From the NCBI RefSeq assembly GCF_004366795.1, contig NZ_SORF01000005.1, positions 124,001 through 188,000 of the forward strand: 64,000 nt of DNA, given 5' to 3'. Under the pieces are notes generated by a model that had not been told where the DNA came from, made no database searches, and worked only from the letters and a program-made list of their open reading frames with translations. The DNA is from Alicyclobacillus sacchari (lineage in GTDB: Bacteria > Bacillota > Bacilli > Alicyclobacillales > Alicyclobacillaceae). Of the stretch, positions 8,250 to 16,995 are shown in pieces. The translations under genes were made by a program, and so were the position numbers. Every line of letters starts with the position of its first letter. The first letter of the stretch is position 1.

Positions 8250-9869
8250 TTACGACACGCTTTCCTCACTCGCAGGATTTGATTCGAAGTATTCCCTGCC
8301 CTTCAGCTTCACTTCTGGCAAGAAGAACGTGCCGAGGAAACTCAGGATGGCAAAAACCAAGCCAACCTCAAACAAGTGTTGAATGCCAAATGTCAACGAT
8401 GCTTTGACTGCATCCATCAACTGTGCGTACATGTGATGTCCGGCAGGACCAAATTTGTTAAATTCCCGAGCGATGGCGTCCTGTGCCTGCGCCGTCAGCA
8501 GCGACTGCGGATTGAGGCCGGCCAGTTTACTTTTGAACGCCGCCAGCGAAGCTGGTAAAGATTCACTCAATTTGTGACTGAACGCTTTGCTCAGAATCGA
8601 ACCAAAGATAGGTGATGCGATGACGCCAGCAAGCGAACTCACAAACTGCTGGGTCGAGTTGACCGTGCCCATCATCTTATACGGGAAGGCGTTTTGTACC
8701 GCCATGTTCATCAACGGCATCAGCGATCCAATGCCAAGGCCAATCACGACCATGTTGACCATGACCGTCCCCCACGTCGTATGCAGGTTCATCTGATTGA
8801 GCAATATCGATCCGACGACAATCACGGCGCCGCTCAGCCAGGCAAGATACCGATAGCGCCCGGTCTTCGACATGACTTGCCCAGACACCATGCTACCGAC
8901 GATAAAGCCACCCATCATCGGAGTCATGACCCAACCGCTGTTCTGCGCGTTCAGCCCAATGACACCTTGGACGTAGATGGGCAGGAACATCAAGCTGCCA
9001 AACATGGTCATGCCGACGAGCATTCCAAGAATAAGCGACGTGCTGAAAATCCGGTTCTTGAAGAGAGATGGTGCGAGCAGCGGATCGGCAGCCTTGCGTT
9101 CCCATAGTACAAACAAGACCAATACGGCCGCGCCGCCAAGGAGCAGTGCTAAGGTCGGCGCCGATCCCCAGGCGTACTTCGTACCAGCCCACGTGAATCC
9201 AAGCAGCATAGGAATCAACCCGATGGTCAAAACTGTGGCTCCGATCCAGTCGACCTTCACGCGCGCCTCCGAGCGAACCCTTGGCAACGCGACGATCACG
9301 CCGATGATGGCGAGTACGGCAAACGGCAGGTTGATATAGAACACCCAACGCCACGACAGGCTGTCTGTGATCCAGCCGCCAAGCGCCGGTCCGACAATGC
9401 TCGAGATGCCAAACACAGCCATCATGACGCCCATCCATTTTGCGCGTTCCTGCGGCGAGAAAATGTCGCCGACCGTCGCGCGTGGCATGCTCATCATCGC
9501 GCCTGCGCCAATGCCTTGAAACGCCCGCGCCCACACCAGTTCTGTCATCGTGTGCGCCATGCCGGACACCGCGGAACCGACGCCAAACATGATAAGCCCA
9601 AACAAATAGAACGGCTTGCGCCCGAAGACGTCGGATAGCTTTCCGTAAATGGGCACCGTGATCGAGGACGTGATCATATACGCTGTGAAAACCCACGAAT
9701 ACAAGCTAAAACCCTTTAAATCGCCAATAATGGTGGGCATAGCGGTCGATACGACGGTCTGATCCATCGATGAAAAGAACATGGTCAAAAGTACCGTGGC
9801 AAACGCCCACCATTTGCGTTGTCCCGTAATTTGATTTGTCGTCTGCACAGCAGCAGCTGTCTGCGACAT
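8250..9869 (-). CDS. MFS drug exporter, DHA2 (EmrB/QacA) family
   Basis: A 539-residue proton-driven multidrug efflux protein with about 14 membrane helices. Motif D MDQTVVSTAMPTI (35-47, Asp36) and motif A GKLSDVFGRKP (76-86) are clear; motif C-like GPALGGWITD follows in helix 5. A large periplasmic loop precedes the last helix (LNPQSLLTAQAQD segment). Start ATG follows AGAGGGGG. It begins three bases after the MarR-type regulator stop, so the two form one operon, probably repressed by that regulator and induced by its ligand. Substrate cannot be told. Confidence 0.92.
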   Translation of the reverse strand: MSQTAAAVQTTNQITGQRKWWAFATVLLTMFFSSMDQTVVSTAMPTIIGDLKGFSLYSWVFTAYMITSSITVPIYGKLSDVFGRKPFYLFGLIMFGVGSAVSGMAHTMTELVWARAFQGIGAGAMMSMPRATVGDIFSPQERAKWMGVMMAVFGISSIVGPALGGWITDSLSWRWVFYINLPFAVLAIIGVIVALPRVRSEARVKVDWIGATVLTIGLIPMLLGFTWAGTKYAWGSAPTLALLLGGAAVLVLFVLWERKAADPLLAPSLFKNRIFSTSLILGMLVGMTMFGSLMFLPIYVQGVIGLNAQNSGWVMTPMMGGFIVGSMVSGQVMSKTGRYRYLAWLSGAVIVVGSILLNQMNLHTTWGTVMVNMVVIGLGIGSLMPLMNMAVQNAFPYKMMGTVNSTQQFVSSLAGVIASPIFGSILSKAFSHKLSESLPASLAAFKSKLAGLNPQSLLTAQAQDAIAREFNKFGPAGHHMYAQLMDAVKASLTFGIQHLFEVGLVFAILSFLGTFFLPEVKLKGREYFESNPASEESVS

Positions 9870-9872
9870 GCA

Positions 9873-10349
9873 TTAGGCCCCCTCTACCGATTCCTGAATC
9901 ATACGCTCGACATCGACCTGCGCAGCGATTTCCGCAAGCGACTCCAGTGTGCGAATACATGCTGATAACTCGTTCACATCCAATTGTTCCAAACAGCGGC
10001 GAAACAGGTTCCGCCACACGCGTTCAACCTGTTGTAACTTCTTCTCGCCCTGCCCCGTCAGTTCGATCACGACGACGCGCCGATCCTCTTGGTCTCGTAA
10101 GCGAGTCACAAGTCCATGGTTCTCCAGGCGATCCAGCATGACAGTAATCGCGCTTGGCGTGACTTCCATCTTCTCAGCCAATCGAGACACTTTGCAGCGG
10201 CCTTCTTGCTGAATGACGTGCAAGGTGAAAAATTGGCCCGCGGTCAATCCGACATGCATACGATTGACCAGATGTGGCCCAAAATGCTGTGCCAAAACCG
10301 ATAATGACCGATCAAACCTTTCCGTCAATAGGTCGATATCCTCTGCCAT
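9873..10349 (-). CDS. MarR-family transcriptional regulator
   Basis: A 158-residue winged-helix repressor. The HTH core reads KVSRLAEKMEVTPSAITVMLDRLENHGLV and the wing contains the family motif RLRDQEDRRVVVIELT. The ATG at 10349 is eight bases after GGAGGAC; the upstream in-frame start at 10418 has no ribosome binding site and lies in the operator. It heads the operon with the MFS exporter. An inverted repeat over its own promoter suggests autorepression. Confidence 0.92.
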   Translation of the reverse strand: MAEDIDLLTERFDRSLSVLAQHFGPHLVNRMHVGLTAGQFFTLHVIQQEGRCKVSRLAEKMEVTPSAITVMLDRLENHGLVTRLRDQEDRRVVVIELTGQGEKKLQQVERVWRNLFRRCLEQLDVNELSACIRTLESLAEIAAQVDVERMIQESVEGA

Positions 10350-10398
10350 GAATGAAGTCCTCCACATCCTTTTACGAAATACATGTTCAACACTTAAA

Positions 10399-10451
10399 AT
10401 GTTTATATCAATTAACATTTATACTATATAAACACGTGTCGTGCACGTCAA
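10399..10451 (-). promoter_or_regulatory. SigA promoter overlapped by a MarR operator candidate
   Basis: On the minus strand: TTGACG (10446-10451), 17-base spacer, TATAGT (10423-10428). An 8-bp inverted repeat GTTTATAT/ATATAAAC (arms 10401-10408 and 10426-10433) and a nested ATGTT/AACAT repeat (10399-10403, 10414-10418) cover the -10 region and the transcription start, the expected place for MarR binding. Confidence 0.65.
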
Positions 10452-10560
10452 GCCGGAATATTAGATTGATTAAACATTTACGATAAAAAATGACGGCCAT
10501 ACAGCTCGTCTCCATGGTAAGATGCGGATACAGAAGCGCGAATCGGATGGAGGCGATGGC

Positions 10561-11241
10561 ATGGAGTATCGAATTCACGGCACGACAATGCAAACATTGG
10601 AGGTTCATTTACGCGCGGGCGAATCTGTATTCTCGGAGGCAGGCTGTCTACTCAGCATGACACCAGGCACGCATATGGAAACGAAATCGCCGGGTGGAAT
10701 TGGCGGCATGTTTCGGCGAGCGTTTAGCGGAAACAGTTTATTTCTCAACTATTTTCGGGCGGCGCGGGAAGAATCCGTCGTACAGTTCACAACCCGTATG
10801 CCAGGACACATCCTTCCGCTCTCCTTGCGCAACTACGGCCGCGTGATCGCACAAAGACACGCGTTTTTATGCGCGGAAGAACAGATCGACTTCGGTATCG
10901 AAGCGACATTGAATATTGGGCGCTTCCTTGGCGGCAACGGGCTCGTGTTCACGTACCTCGATGGCGATGGAACCAGCTTTTTATCCATCGATGGCGAGGT
11001 CATTGAGCGCGATCTCGCTCGCGGCGAGAGCCTGCTCGTCCATCCAGGTCACATCGCCGCTTTCACGTCGTCCATCGACTATCGGGTGCAGGTGATGCAG
11101 GGCGTCAGCAACATGCTGTTCGGCGGTGATGGCGTATTCCTCGTGCAATTGACCGGGCCTGGACGAGTCTGGATGCACTCGCTTACCATACACAATCTCG
11201 TTCACATCATTCAGGAATATTGGGATACAGGGAGAAATTGA
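10561..11241 (+). CDS. AIM24/TIGR00266-family protein
   Basis: A 226-residue member of the AIM24 family, a beta-rich fold whose bacterial function is unknown. Recognisable stretches are ESVFSEAGCLLSM near the N-terminus, a Gly-rich GGIGGMFRRAFSGNSLFLNYF segment and LVQLTGPGRVWMHSL near the C-terminus. The ATG at 10561 follows GGAGG by seven bases. Its TGA stop shares a base with the next ATG (TGATG), so it is translationally coupled to a histidine phosphatase. Confidence 0.85.
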   Translation: MEYRIHGTTMQTLEVHLRAGESVFSEAGCLLSMTPGTHMETKSPGGIGGMFRRAFSGNSLFLNYFRAAREESVVQFTTRMPGHILPLSLRNYGRVIAQRHAFLCAEEQIDFGIEATLNIGRFLGGNGLVFTYLDGDGTSFLSIDGEVIERDLARGESLLVHPGHIAAFTSSIDYRVQVMQGVSNMLFGGDGVFLVQLTGPGRVWMHSLTIHNLVHIIQEYWDTGRN

Positions 11242-11885
11242 TGGCGAAGGAACCTCAGGCGACCCGCGTCATCCTCGTCAGGCATGCACCGACCGCGGAA
11301 AACGCCCGACACATCCTCATCGGCCGCACAGATCCGCCCTTGTCGACACACGGGCGGAAACTGGCGCGCCGAGTGGCAAAGGCGCTGGCAGGTGCGCCGA
11401 TTGTGGCGATTTGTTCAAGCCCGCGATTGCGCGCGCAGCAGACAGCCAGCGCAATCGCCAGGCGGCTTGCAGTACACGAAGTGTTAACTGACGAGCGCTT
11501 CGCCGAAATCGATCTCGGGGTTGTCGACGGGATGCCTGTCTGGGAGGCATACGAGCGGTATCAACCTTGGTTTGAAGCGTCGTTTATCGAGGACGAACGA
11601 GACTTCGCGTTCCCCGGCGGCGAAACTTGGAGCCATGCCGCGGATCGGTTTTTGCGGGGATTGACGGAAGCGGCCATGAACTATGCCACGCAAACGATAT
11701 GCGTCGTCACGCATGGAGCCGTGCTGGGGCTGTTTCACGCGTGTCTTTGCAGGCTTCCCTTCGCTCGTTTTCGCTCGTATCAACCGCATCACGCGAGCAT
11801 CTCGGAGCTCGTGCTGCGAGCGACCGACGGCACATGGGAAATCGTGCGTTGGAATGACACACACCACCTCAGTGATCCTTCATAA
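11241..11885 (+). CDS. Histidine phosphatase, probable alpha-ribazole phosphatase (CobC-like)
   Basis: A 214-residue phosphoglycerate-mutase-fold phosphatase. The catalytic motif is VRHAPTAEN with Arg14-His15 (Ala replaces the usual Gly); ICSSPRLRAQQTA supplies a second Arg, Glu lies in FAEIDLGVVDG, and VVTHGAVLG carries the second His. The neighbouring cobS/cobU genes make CobC, which dephosphorylates alpha-ribazole phosphate or adenosylcobalamin phosphate, a good guess, but other small-molecule phosphatases share this fold. ATG at 11241 follows GGGAG. It converges on cobS. Confidence 0.75.
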   Translation: MAKEPQATRVILVRHAPTAENARHILIGRTDPPLSTHGRKLARRVAKALAGAPIVAICSSPRLRAQQTASAIARRLAVHEVLTDERFAEIDLGVVDGMPVWEAYERYQPWFEASFIEDERDFAFPGGETWSHAADRFLRGLTEAAMNYATQTICVVTHGAVLGLFHACLCRLPFARFRSYQPHHASISELVLRATDGTWEIVRWNDTHHLSDPS

Positions 11886-11899
11886 GGCAGGCATTCGGT

Positions 11900-12685
11900 T
11901 TACATCGCGTCGAACCTGGCGAAGACGACTCCATGATGGTGCATCGCCAAGGCTAGGAGCCCGATGCACCATTCGCCGCTCTCGACCAGTGCGCCGTAGA
12001 CGTCGCCTGTGGCGCCGCCAAAGCGTCGCTTGGCAAAACGAATCGAATACGTTGCGATGACCGCTTGCGCACCCATACACGCAAGACCAGGAAGCCACCG
12101 GCAAACCACCAGCGTTACAGTCATGCTGCATAGGGTGACGAGTGCCACGCCCCGGACGCAAATCCGCCGTGCAAAGAGAGCGCCTAGCCCGCTCGGCCTC
12201 GCCGCAGGCATGACAACGATAGCCCAAAGCAGCGCGGCCCGACTCCATACTGGCGCCAGCCACAAGACTAACCAATTCGATCCGCCTAGCCCATAGGCCG
12301 CAATCCACTTTCCCACCAACAACAGGATAGCCGCAATCGCTCCCATCGCGCCGACACGGCTGTCCTTCATCACCGCGAGGGCCGCATCGCCGCGCGTTCG
12401 ACTCCCCAGCGCATCCGCGACGTCCATGAAACCATCGACGTGCAGAAAACCGGTGAGCAGGCCTGGCAACACCACCGCGAAAAAACTTGCAAGCAAGGGC
12501 CCGCCAAGCCACAGTCCGATGCGATCCGCCAACCACGCCGCGCCGCCGACAACACCACCCACAACCGGCAACCAATACGCAGACCTGGCCAACTCTTCGG
12601 GTGCAGGAGGACGCTTCAACACAGGTGAAGGCAAGACAGTAAAAAACGTCCAGGCTAACGCAAAAGCTCTCCACAACGCCTGCAA
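11900..12685 (-). CDS. cobS: CobS, adenosylcobinamide-GDP ribazoletransferase
   Basis: A 261-residue integral membrane enzyme that joins AdoCbi-GDP to alpha-ribazole (phosphate) to give adenosylcobalamin (phosphate). The family signature is GFLHVDGFMDVADALGSRTRGDAALAVMKDSRVGA-like, visible in the first half (HVDGFMDVADAL), followed by several hydrophobic helices. The TTG at 12685 is eight bases after AAGGGGG; the long upstream extension overlaps cobU and is rejected. Last gene of the btuF-btuC-btuD-cobU-cobS operon. Confidence 0.92.
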   Translation of the reverse strand: MQALWRAFALAWTFFTVLPSPVLKRPPAPEELARSAYWLPVVGGVVGGAAWLADRIGLWLGGPLLASFFAVVLPGLLTGFLHVDGFMDVADALGSRTRGDAALAVMKDSRVGAMGAIAAILLLVGKWIAAYGLGGSNWLVLWLAPVWSRAALLWAIVVMPAARPSGLGALFARRICVRGVALVTLCSMTVTLVVCRWLPGLACMGAQAVIATYSIRFAKRRFGGATGDVYGALVESGEWCIGLLALAMHHHGVVFARFDAM

Positions 12686-12699
12686 AAAGACGTCCCCCT

Positions 12700-13248
12700 T
12701 CAATGCACCATGATCGCGCCGGGCAACGCCTTGAGATTCACCGCAATTCCGCTGGTGACGAGAAACACTTGGTCCGCAGAGCGTGCAAACGTTTGATTCA
12801 TCCAGCCAAGCCAATCGCGATATAACCGCGTCTCTGGATCGGCAGGTACAATCCCAAGGCCGATTTCATTCGTCACAACGATACAGGTGGCACGGGATGA
12901 GGCCAAAGCGTCAACCAAGGTCTTCAGCTTGTCCCAAAAACCTGATTCGTCTACCCTAGATGCAAACACCCAATTCGCGAGCAACAGCGAAAGACAGTCG
13001 ATGAGATAGACATCGGCCTGTTCGGCGCGTACGACAGCAGCGGGATCGAACGGCTCTTCGACAGTCTGCCATTGCGCATCGCGCGATAGACGATGGCGAT
13101 GAATTCGCTCCTTCATTTCGTCGTCCAGCGCCTGCGCCGTTGCCACAAAACAAACCACCGCCCCAGCATCGGCGTACTGGGCAGCCAGCATCTCAGCAAA
13201 TCGGCTCTTTCCACTGCGAGCGCCGCCGGTAATCAAGATTAAGCTCAT
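12700..13248 (-). CDS. cobU: CobU, adenosylcobinamide kinase / guanylyltransferase
   Basis: A 182-residue bifunctional enzyme that phosphorylates adenosylcobinamide and transfers GMP. The P-loop is GGARSGKS (8-15); the RIHRHR segment holds the His that forms the guanylyl intermediate; VTNEIGLGIVP is family-typical. ATG at 13248 follows GGAGGAG and overlaps the end of the ATPase gene by four bases. Cobinamide salvage or late cobalamin synthesis. Confidence 0.94.
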   Translation of the reverse strand: MSLILITGGARSGKSRFAEMLAAQYADAGAVVCFVATAQALDDEMKERIHRHRLSRDAQWQTVEEPFDPAAVVRAEQADVYLIDCLSLLLANWVFASRVDESGFWDKLKTLVDALASSRATCIVVTNEIGLGIVPADPETRLYRDWLGWMNQTFARSADQVFLVTSGIAVNLKALPGAIMVH

Positions 13249-14039
13249 GACTCCTCCCTTTCCTCTGCATTCGTACTCAGGCACCCCAAAACGCTCAGGC
13301 GCGGGTCTCCCGTGAACGGATCGGCAAAGCGGCGCGCGTCGATTTGAAATACACGCTGCATCAGTTGCGTGTGAAACACTTTATCCAGTGGGCCTGATGC
13401 CGCAATGGCTCCCTGATCAAGGACGATACAAGTATCGCAATAGCGCATCGCAAACTCCAGGTGATGAATCGCGAGGACGATGAGCCGCCCAGCCGCGGCG
13501 AGGTCGCGCAGCCGCGATAGGATATCCATTTGGTAAAACACGTCGAGATTGGCGATTGGCTCATCGAGCAGAAAAATGGGAGAAGCTTGTGCCAAGCAAC
13601 GGGCAATGCCCGCACGCTGGCGTTCTCCCCCCGAAATCTGCGCGAGCGGCGCATCGAGCAAACGATCGAGACCCATCTGGGCGACGGCTGCCATGACGGC
13701 GTCTCGGCGAGACGTGCCCTGGGCCCATGCGGATTCCCGACTGTATCTCCCCATTTCCACGAATTCACGCACGGTAAATGGGATGTCATCGCTGATCAAC
13801 TGTGGTAAATATGCGATTTGCTGAGCGCGCCAGCGCGGCGGCTGACGGGTGATGGGCATGTCTGCCACAACAACTTGACCGGACGTCGGCGCGATAAGGC
13901 CGGCCATGAGACGGAGCAATGTCGATTTTCCAGCCCCATTTGGTCCGATCACGCCGACGACCTGACCCAATTCAAGCGCAAAAGACATCGGTTGTAATAC
14001 CGGTAGGTAAGCGGCAGACTCCAGACGCATACCCGCCAT
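13245..14039 (-). CDS. btuD: ABC transporter ATPase, BtuD/FecE type (probable corrinoid uptake)
   Basis: A 264-residue cytoplasmic ATPase: Walker A GPNGAGKST (32-40), signature ISGGERQRA, Walker B IFLLDEP and H-loop AIHHLEFA. Sequence alone fits iron-siderophore or corrinoid importers. The cobalamin riboswitch upstream and cobU-cobS downstream decide for corrinoids. Start choice: AAAGGAG runs straight into an ATG at 14048, so the ATG at 14039 (eight bases on) is preferred. Confidence 0.87.
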   Translation of the reverse strand: MAGMRLESAAYLPVLQPMSFALELGQVVGVIGPNGAGKSTLLRLMAGLIAPTSGQVVVADMPITRQPPRWRAQQIAYLPQLISDDIPFTVREFVEMGRYSRESAWAQGTSRRDAVMAAVAQMGLDRLLDAPLAQISGGERQRAGIARCLAQASPIFLLDEPIANLDVFYQMDILSRLRDLAAAGRLIVLAIHHLEFAMRYCDTCIVLDQGAIAASGPLDKVFHTQLMQRVFQIDARRFADPFTGDPRLSVLGCLSTNAEEREES

Positions 14040-14044
14040 CGCGC

Positions 14045-15058
14045 TCATCTCCTTTGCCAATTGCGCCCATGCTGAAATAGTAGAAAGAGAAAGAACGGTG
14101 CACCGAGACACGATGTGACAATGCCCACGTTCAACTCAACCGGGGCGACCACCGTGCGCGCAACGAGATCGGAAAGCGCGAGTAAAGTGGCACCGCAAAG
14201 CGCACAAGCCGGAATCAAGTGGCGGTGGCGCGGACCGACGAGATAGCGGAGAACGTGAGGAACGATGAGGCCAACAAAGGAAATGACGCCTGTCGTACTG
14301 ACCGACACGCCGACGATAAGCGCGCACAGGCCAAGCGCTATCTGCTTCACCCGCTGCACGGCAACACCCACGCCTTCGGCATGTTCTTCGCCAGTCACCA
14401 TAATGTCGAGGGCCCACGCCAGAGAAAGAAATACGGGCAGCACAACGCCGTCGACGATGGCGAGCATGCACGTTTCACGCCAATTGCTACCGTCCAGTCC
14501 ACCAAATAGCCAGAACATCATCTGCTCCATGGTTTGAAGAGGCGACATGTCGAGGATGGCTGTAATGATGGCGCTGCACAACGAACCAACGGCCACGCCA
14601 GCGAGAAGCAACGCATACAGATTCGTCCGACGTCCGAAGGTGGAAAGGCGATAAATGAGGACGACGACCAGCAATCCGCAGACGAACGAACCGACAGGCG
14701 TCACCCACAGCCACTTGCTCGACCAGCCCAAGGCAATCGTAAGCACCGCGCCAAGCGCGCCGCCGCTCGATACGCCGATCACGCCCGGATCAGACATCGG
14801 GTTCTTGAAAATGGCCTGCAGGACGCAACCCGCCACGGCCAAGGCAGCTCCCACGAGGAGCGCAACCAGCAACCGCGGCCAACGAATGGCGCCGACGACG
14901 ATCGCGTCGAGCGACCGATGGCCGCTCGCGTACGCGATCGTGTCACTGGGGATGTGCCAAAACGGAATATAGACGGGGCCAATCCCAATTTCGAGCGCGA
15001 CGGCGACACACAGGGCGACTCCTAACAGCGCGAACGCAAGCCGCCGCCGACGCTTCAT
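14045..15058 (-). CDS. btuC: FecCD/BtuC-type ABC permease (probable corrinoid uptake)
   Basis: A 337-residue permease with about ten hydrophobic helices. Family blocks include RWPRLLVALLVGAALAVAGC, KNPMSDPGVIGVSSGGALGA near residues 85-105, and FVGLIVPHVLR. The start overlaps the binding-protein stop (ATGA), and the ATPase gene follows six bases after its stop, so the three form a transport operon under the cobalamin riboswitch. Confidence 0.9.
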   Translation of the reverse strand: MKRRRRLAFALLGVALCVAVALEIGIGPVYIPFWHIPSDTIAYASGHRSLDAIVVGAIRWPRLLVALLVGAALAVAGCVLQAIFKNPMSDPGVIGVSSGGALGAVLTIALGWSSKWLWVTPVGSFVCGLLVVVLIYRLSTFGRRTNLYALLLAGVAVGSLCSAIITAILDMSPLQTMEQMMFWLFGGLDGSNWRETCMLAIVDGVVLPVFLSLAWALDIMVTGEEHAEGVGVAVQRVKQIALGLCALIVGVSVSTTGVISFVGLIVPHVLRYLVGPRHRHLIPACALCGATLLALSDLVARTVVAPVELNVGIVTSCLGAPFFLFLLFQHGRNWQRR

Positions 15059-16038
15059 GAAAGCACCTGAACAGCCGGAACGTGAGCGTTCGGATGGATC
15101 ACCTTAGCCACGTCATAGACGCCTTTGACGACATATTGCGAAACCGATGACAAATCGGCGCTGTCGATGGCATAGAGATGGTGTTCACGCACAGCCGCAA
15201 CCGACTGCAAAGCCGGATCGGACGCCAGTTTTTTGAGGAAAGCCGCATCGTCGCTTGAATCGATGATCACGCTCGGATTGAGTTTGACGATTTCCTCATC
15301 GGTGATTTTGGCCCAACCGTTTAAACCCGCAGCGGCATTCGTCCCGCCCGCCATGCGAATGATGTCGTTGACCGTCGTACCCTGACCGGCGGCATAGCCA
15401 TACGAACTATAATCGAGCACCGTTGGACGGCCGTACGCTGCCACGGCGTGTTCGATGTTGGCGATGTTGTGATTCATATTGTTCACGATGGCCTTCGCCT
15501 TTTGTGGCTCACCCACCAACTTGCCGATGACAGCGATATTGTGTTCAATCATGGCCACGGAGGTGAAATCATTGAACTCGTAGACCGGAACGCCGGCACT
15601 GCGGATTTGGCTCACAACTTTTTGGGGAGCGTACGAGGCCATGAGAACCAAGTCCGGGTTCACGGCGAGCGCTTGCTCGGCATCCTCCCCGCTCCACTGG
15701 TGAATGCCCTTGACGAGCGAGGTGACGTCCGAATATGTGGCATCACTCGAGAGATTGGTCACGAGCGAGATGCGAGATTTCGGCACAAGCGATACCAAAA
15801 TCTCATCTGTGCCCTCGGTGCCGGATACGATGTGCATCGGCTCTTTTTGGATGGTGACCTTGGTGCCGGTGTCGTCGGTCAGCGTGATCGGAAAGGCGGC
15901 CGTGCTAGATGCAGCCTCCGTGTGGGACGGCGCATTTTGAGTGGCACCCGATCCACCTGTTGCCGCACCACAGCCAGTGAGTGCCGCCACGACAGCCAAT
16001 GCTGCCGACCAAACGGCGATATTTGTCCTTTGTTTCAT
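15055..16038 (-). CDS. btuF: Corrinoid ABC transporter substrate-binding lipoprotein
   Basis: A 327-residue extracellular lipoprotein. The signal peptide has a basic start, a hydrophobic core and the lipobox LTGC with Cys23 as lipid anchor, followed by a Gly/Ser/Thr-rich spacer. The rest is a periplasmic binding fold of class III (for example MHIVSGTEGTDEILVSLVP and VNPDLVLM). ATG at 16038 lies about ten bases after GGGGG. First gene after the cobalamin riboswitch, which supports corrinoid over iron-siderophore. Confidence 0.87.
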   Translation of the reverse strand: MKQRTNIAVWSAALAVVAALTGCGAATGGSGATQNAPSHTEAASSTAAFPITLTDDTGTKVTIQKEPMHIVSGTEGTDEILVSLVPKSRISLVTNLSSDATYSDVTSLVKGIHQWSGEDAEQALAVNPDLVLMASYAPQKVVSQIRSAGVPVYEFNDFTSVAMIEHNIAVIGKLVGEPQKAKAIVNNMNHNIANIEHAVAAYGRPTVLDYSSYGYAAGQGTTVNDIIRMAGGTNAAAGLNGWAKITDEEIVKLNPSVIIDSSDDAAFLKKLASDPALQSVAAVREHHLYAIDSADLSSVSQYVVKGVYDVAKVIHPNAHVPAVQVLS

Positions 16039-16141
16039 AAAAAATGGACCCCCATTCATCTGGAGCGTCCCTTACGAGAAAGTTTGCAGCAAAACACTGC
16101 GATTGTCCGTCGTGCACACTTGTCGTTGAAAGCGTGCATGT

Positions 16142-16166
16142 CAAAACAAACCTTTCCTCGAAGGTT
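16142..16166 (-). terminator. Candidate attenuator terminator below the cobalamin riboswitch
   Basis: On the minus strand AACCTT pairs with AAGGTT around CGAGGA and is followed by TGTTTTG. It lies between the aptamer and btuF, so it may be the off-state of the switch. The stem is short (6 bp), so this call is moderate. Confidence 0.5.
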
Positions 16167-16175
16167 GGCTCGTAA

Positions 16176-16350
16176 ACCGCTGGGCAGGTCTCCTGGCTCA
16201 CAGGTTCATGCTACATCCTTCCCACCGAACGGCAGTGGATTGCAGCATGTGCCTCATGCGAGGCTTCTATCCTGTTCACAGTGGCGGGACCGCATCGGAT
16301 TTGCACCGATTTCCCTATTCTCTTCGCGACGCGCGAAGCACCTAGCGGCT
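16176..16350 (-). promoter_or_regulatory. Cobalamin riboswitch
   Basis: Reading the minus strand, the class-I core is complete: CCGCT and AGGTGC, AATAGGGAA, CGGTGCAAATCCG, CGGTCCCGCCACTGTGA, CCACTG, GGGAAGG and the B12-box GAGCCAGGAGACCTGCC, closed by AGCGG. It precedes btuF-btuC-btuD-cobU-cobS and should lower their expression when adenosylcobalamin is plentiful. The cobT-bluB and pduO genes lie upstream and are outside its direct control. Confidence 0.96.
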
Positions 16351-16367
16351 GATTCAGTTCGCCTTTC

Positions 16368-16396
16368 ATCCTAGACAGCGACGGTCCTCCTGTCAA
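16368..16396 (-). promoter_or_regulatory. SigA promoter of the riboswitch-controlled corrinoid operon
   Basis: TTGACA (16391-16396), a 17-base spacer and TAGGAT (16368-16373), about 18 bases before the riboswitch. The perfect -35 overlaps the stop codon of pduO. It separates the operon from pduO transcription. Confidence 0.65.
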
Positions 16397-16995
16397 TCCT
16401 CTTGTGGACGGTCACGACGCGCACGCGGATCGCGAAACACGGGCGGACTGTTCGCATAGTCGACATCCTGTACTTGCATACGAGCATTGACAGCGCGGGC
16501 AAGGACAAACAGCAAATCGGACAGTCGATTCAAATAGCGCATGACCGCGCCCGGCACCTGTTCCATCTCCGCCAAACGCACCGCCTGGCGCTCAGCCCGG
16601 CGCACCACCGTACAGGCGACGTGCAGCGTAGCCGCGGGTTGCGAACCCTGACGGAGCACAAATTTGTCCAACTTCTCGGCCTCCGCTTGATAGGTGTCGA
16701 TGTAGGGTTCCAATTGTGCTGCAGCATTCTCTGGCGTGCGCGGCACATATGATTTCGCCGATTCAGGTGCCGCCAAGTCGGCACCGACATCCCACAAGCG
16801 CTGCTGAATCGTCAGCAAAAGTTCGCGGATATCCGCAAACTGCACCTCGTCCAGTTGGCTCGACGCCAAGCCTAGAAAGGCACCAGCCTCATCCACCGTG
16901 CCGTACGCTTCGACGCGCACATCGCTTTTGCGCCTGCGTTCACCGCCGATGAGCGCCGTCGTACCAAGATCGCCGCCGCGAGTGTACAATCTCAT
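16393..16995 (-). CDS. Corrinoid adenosyltransferase, PduO type
   Basis: A 200-residue ATP:cob(I)alamin adenosyltransferase that makes the Co-C bond of adenosylcobalamin. The N-terminal MRLYTRGGDLGTTALIGG is the ATP-binding signature, with RRKSDVRVEAYGTVDEAGA after it and VRRAERQAVRLAE plus YLNRLSDLLFVLAR in the C-terminal half. ATG at 16995 follows AAGGAGG and overlaps the stop of the cobT-bluB gene by four bases, so the two are coupled. Confidence 0.93.
   Translation of the reverse strand: MRLYTRGGDLGTTALIGGERRRKSDVRVEAYGTVDEAGAFLGLASSQLDEVQFADIRELLLTIQQRLWDVGADLAAPESAKSYVPRTPENAAAQLEPYIDTYQAEAEKLDKFVLRQGSQPAATLHVACTVVRRAERQAVRLAEMEQVPGAVMRYLNRLSDLLFVLARAVNARMQVQDVDYANSPPVFRDPRARRDRPQED

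Noticed and set aside
15448-16374. Long plus-strand frame antisense to btuF
   Set aside because: Shadow of btuF and of the cobalamin riboswitch; composition and lack of ribosome binding site do not support a protein.
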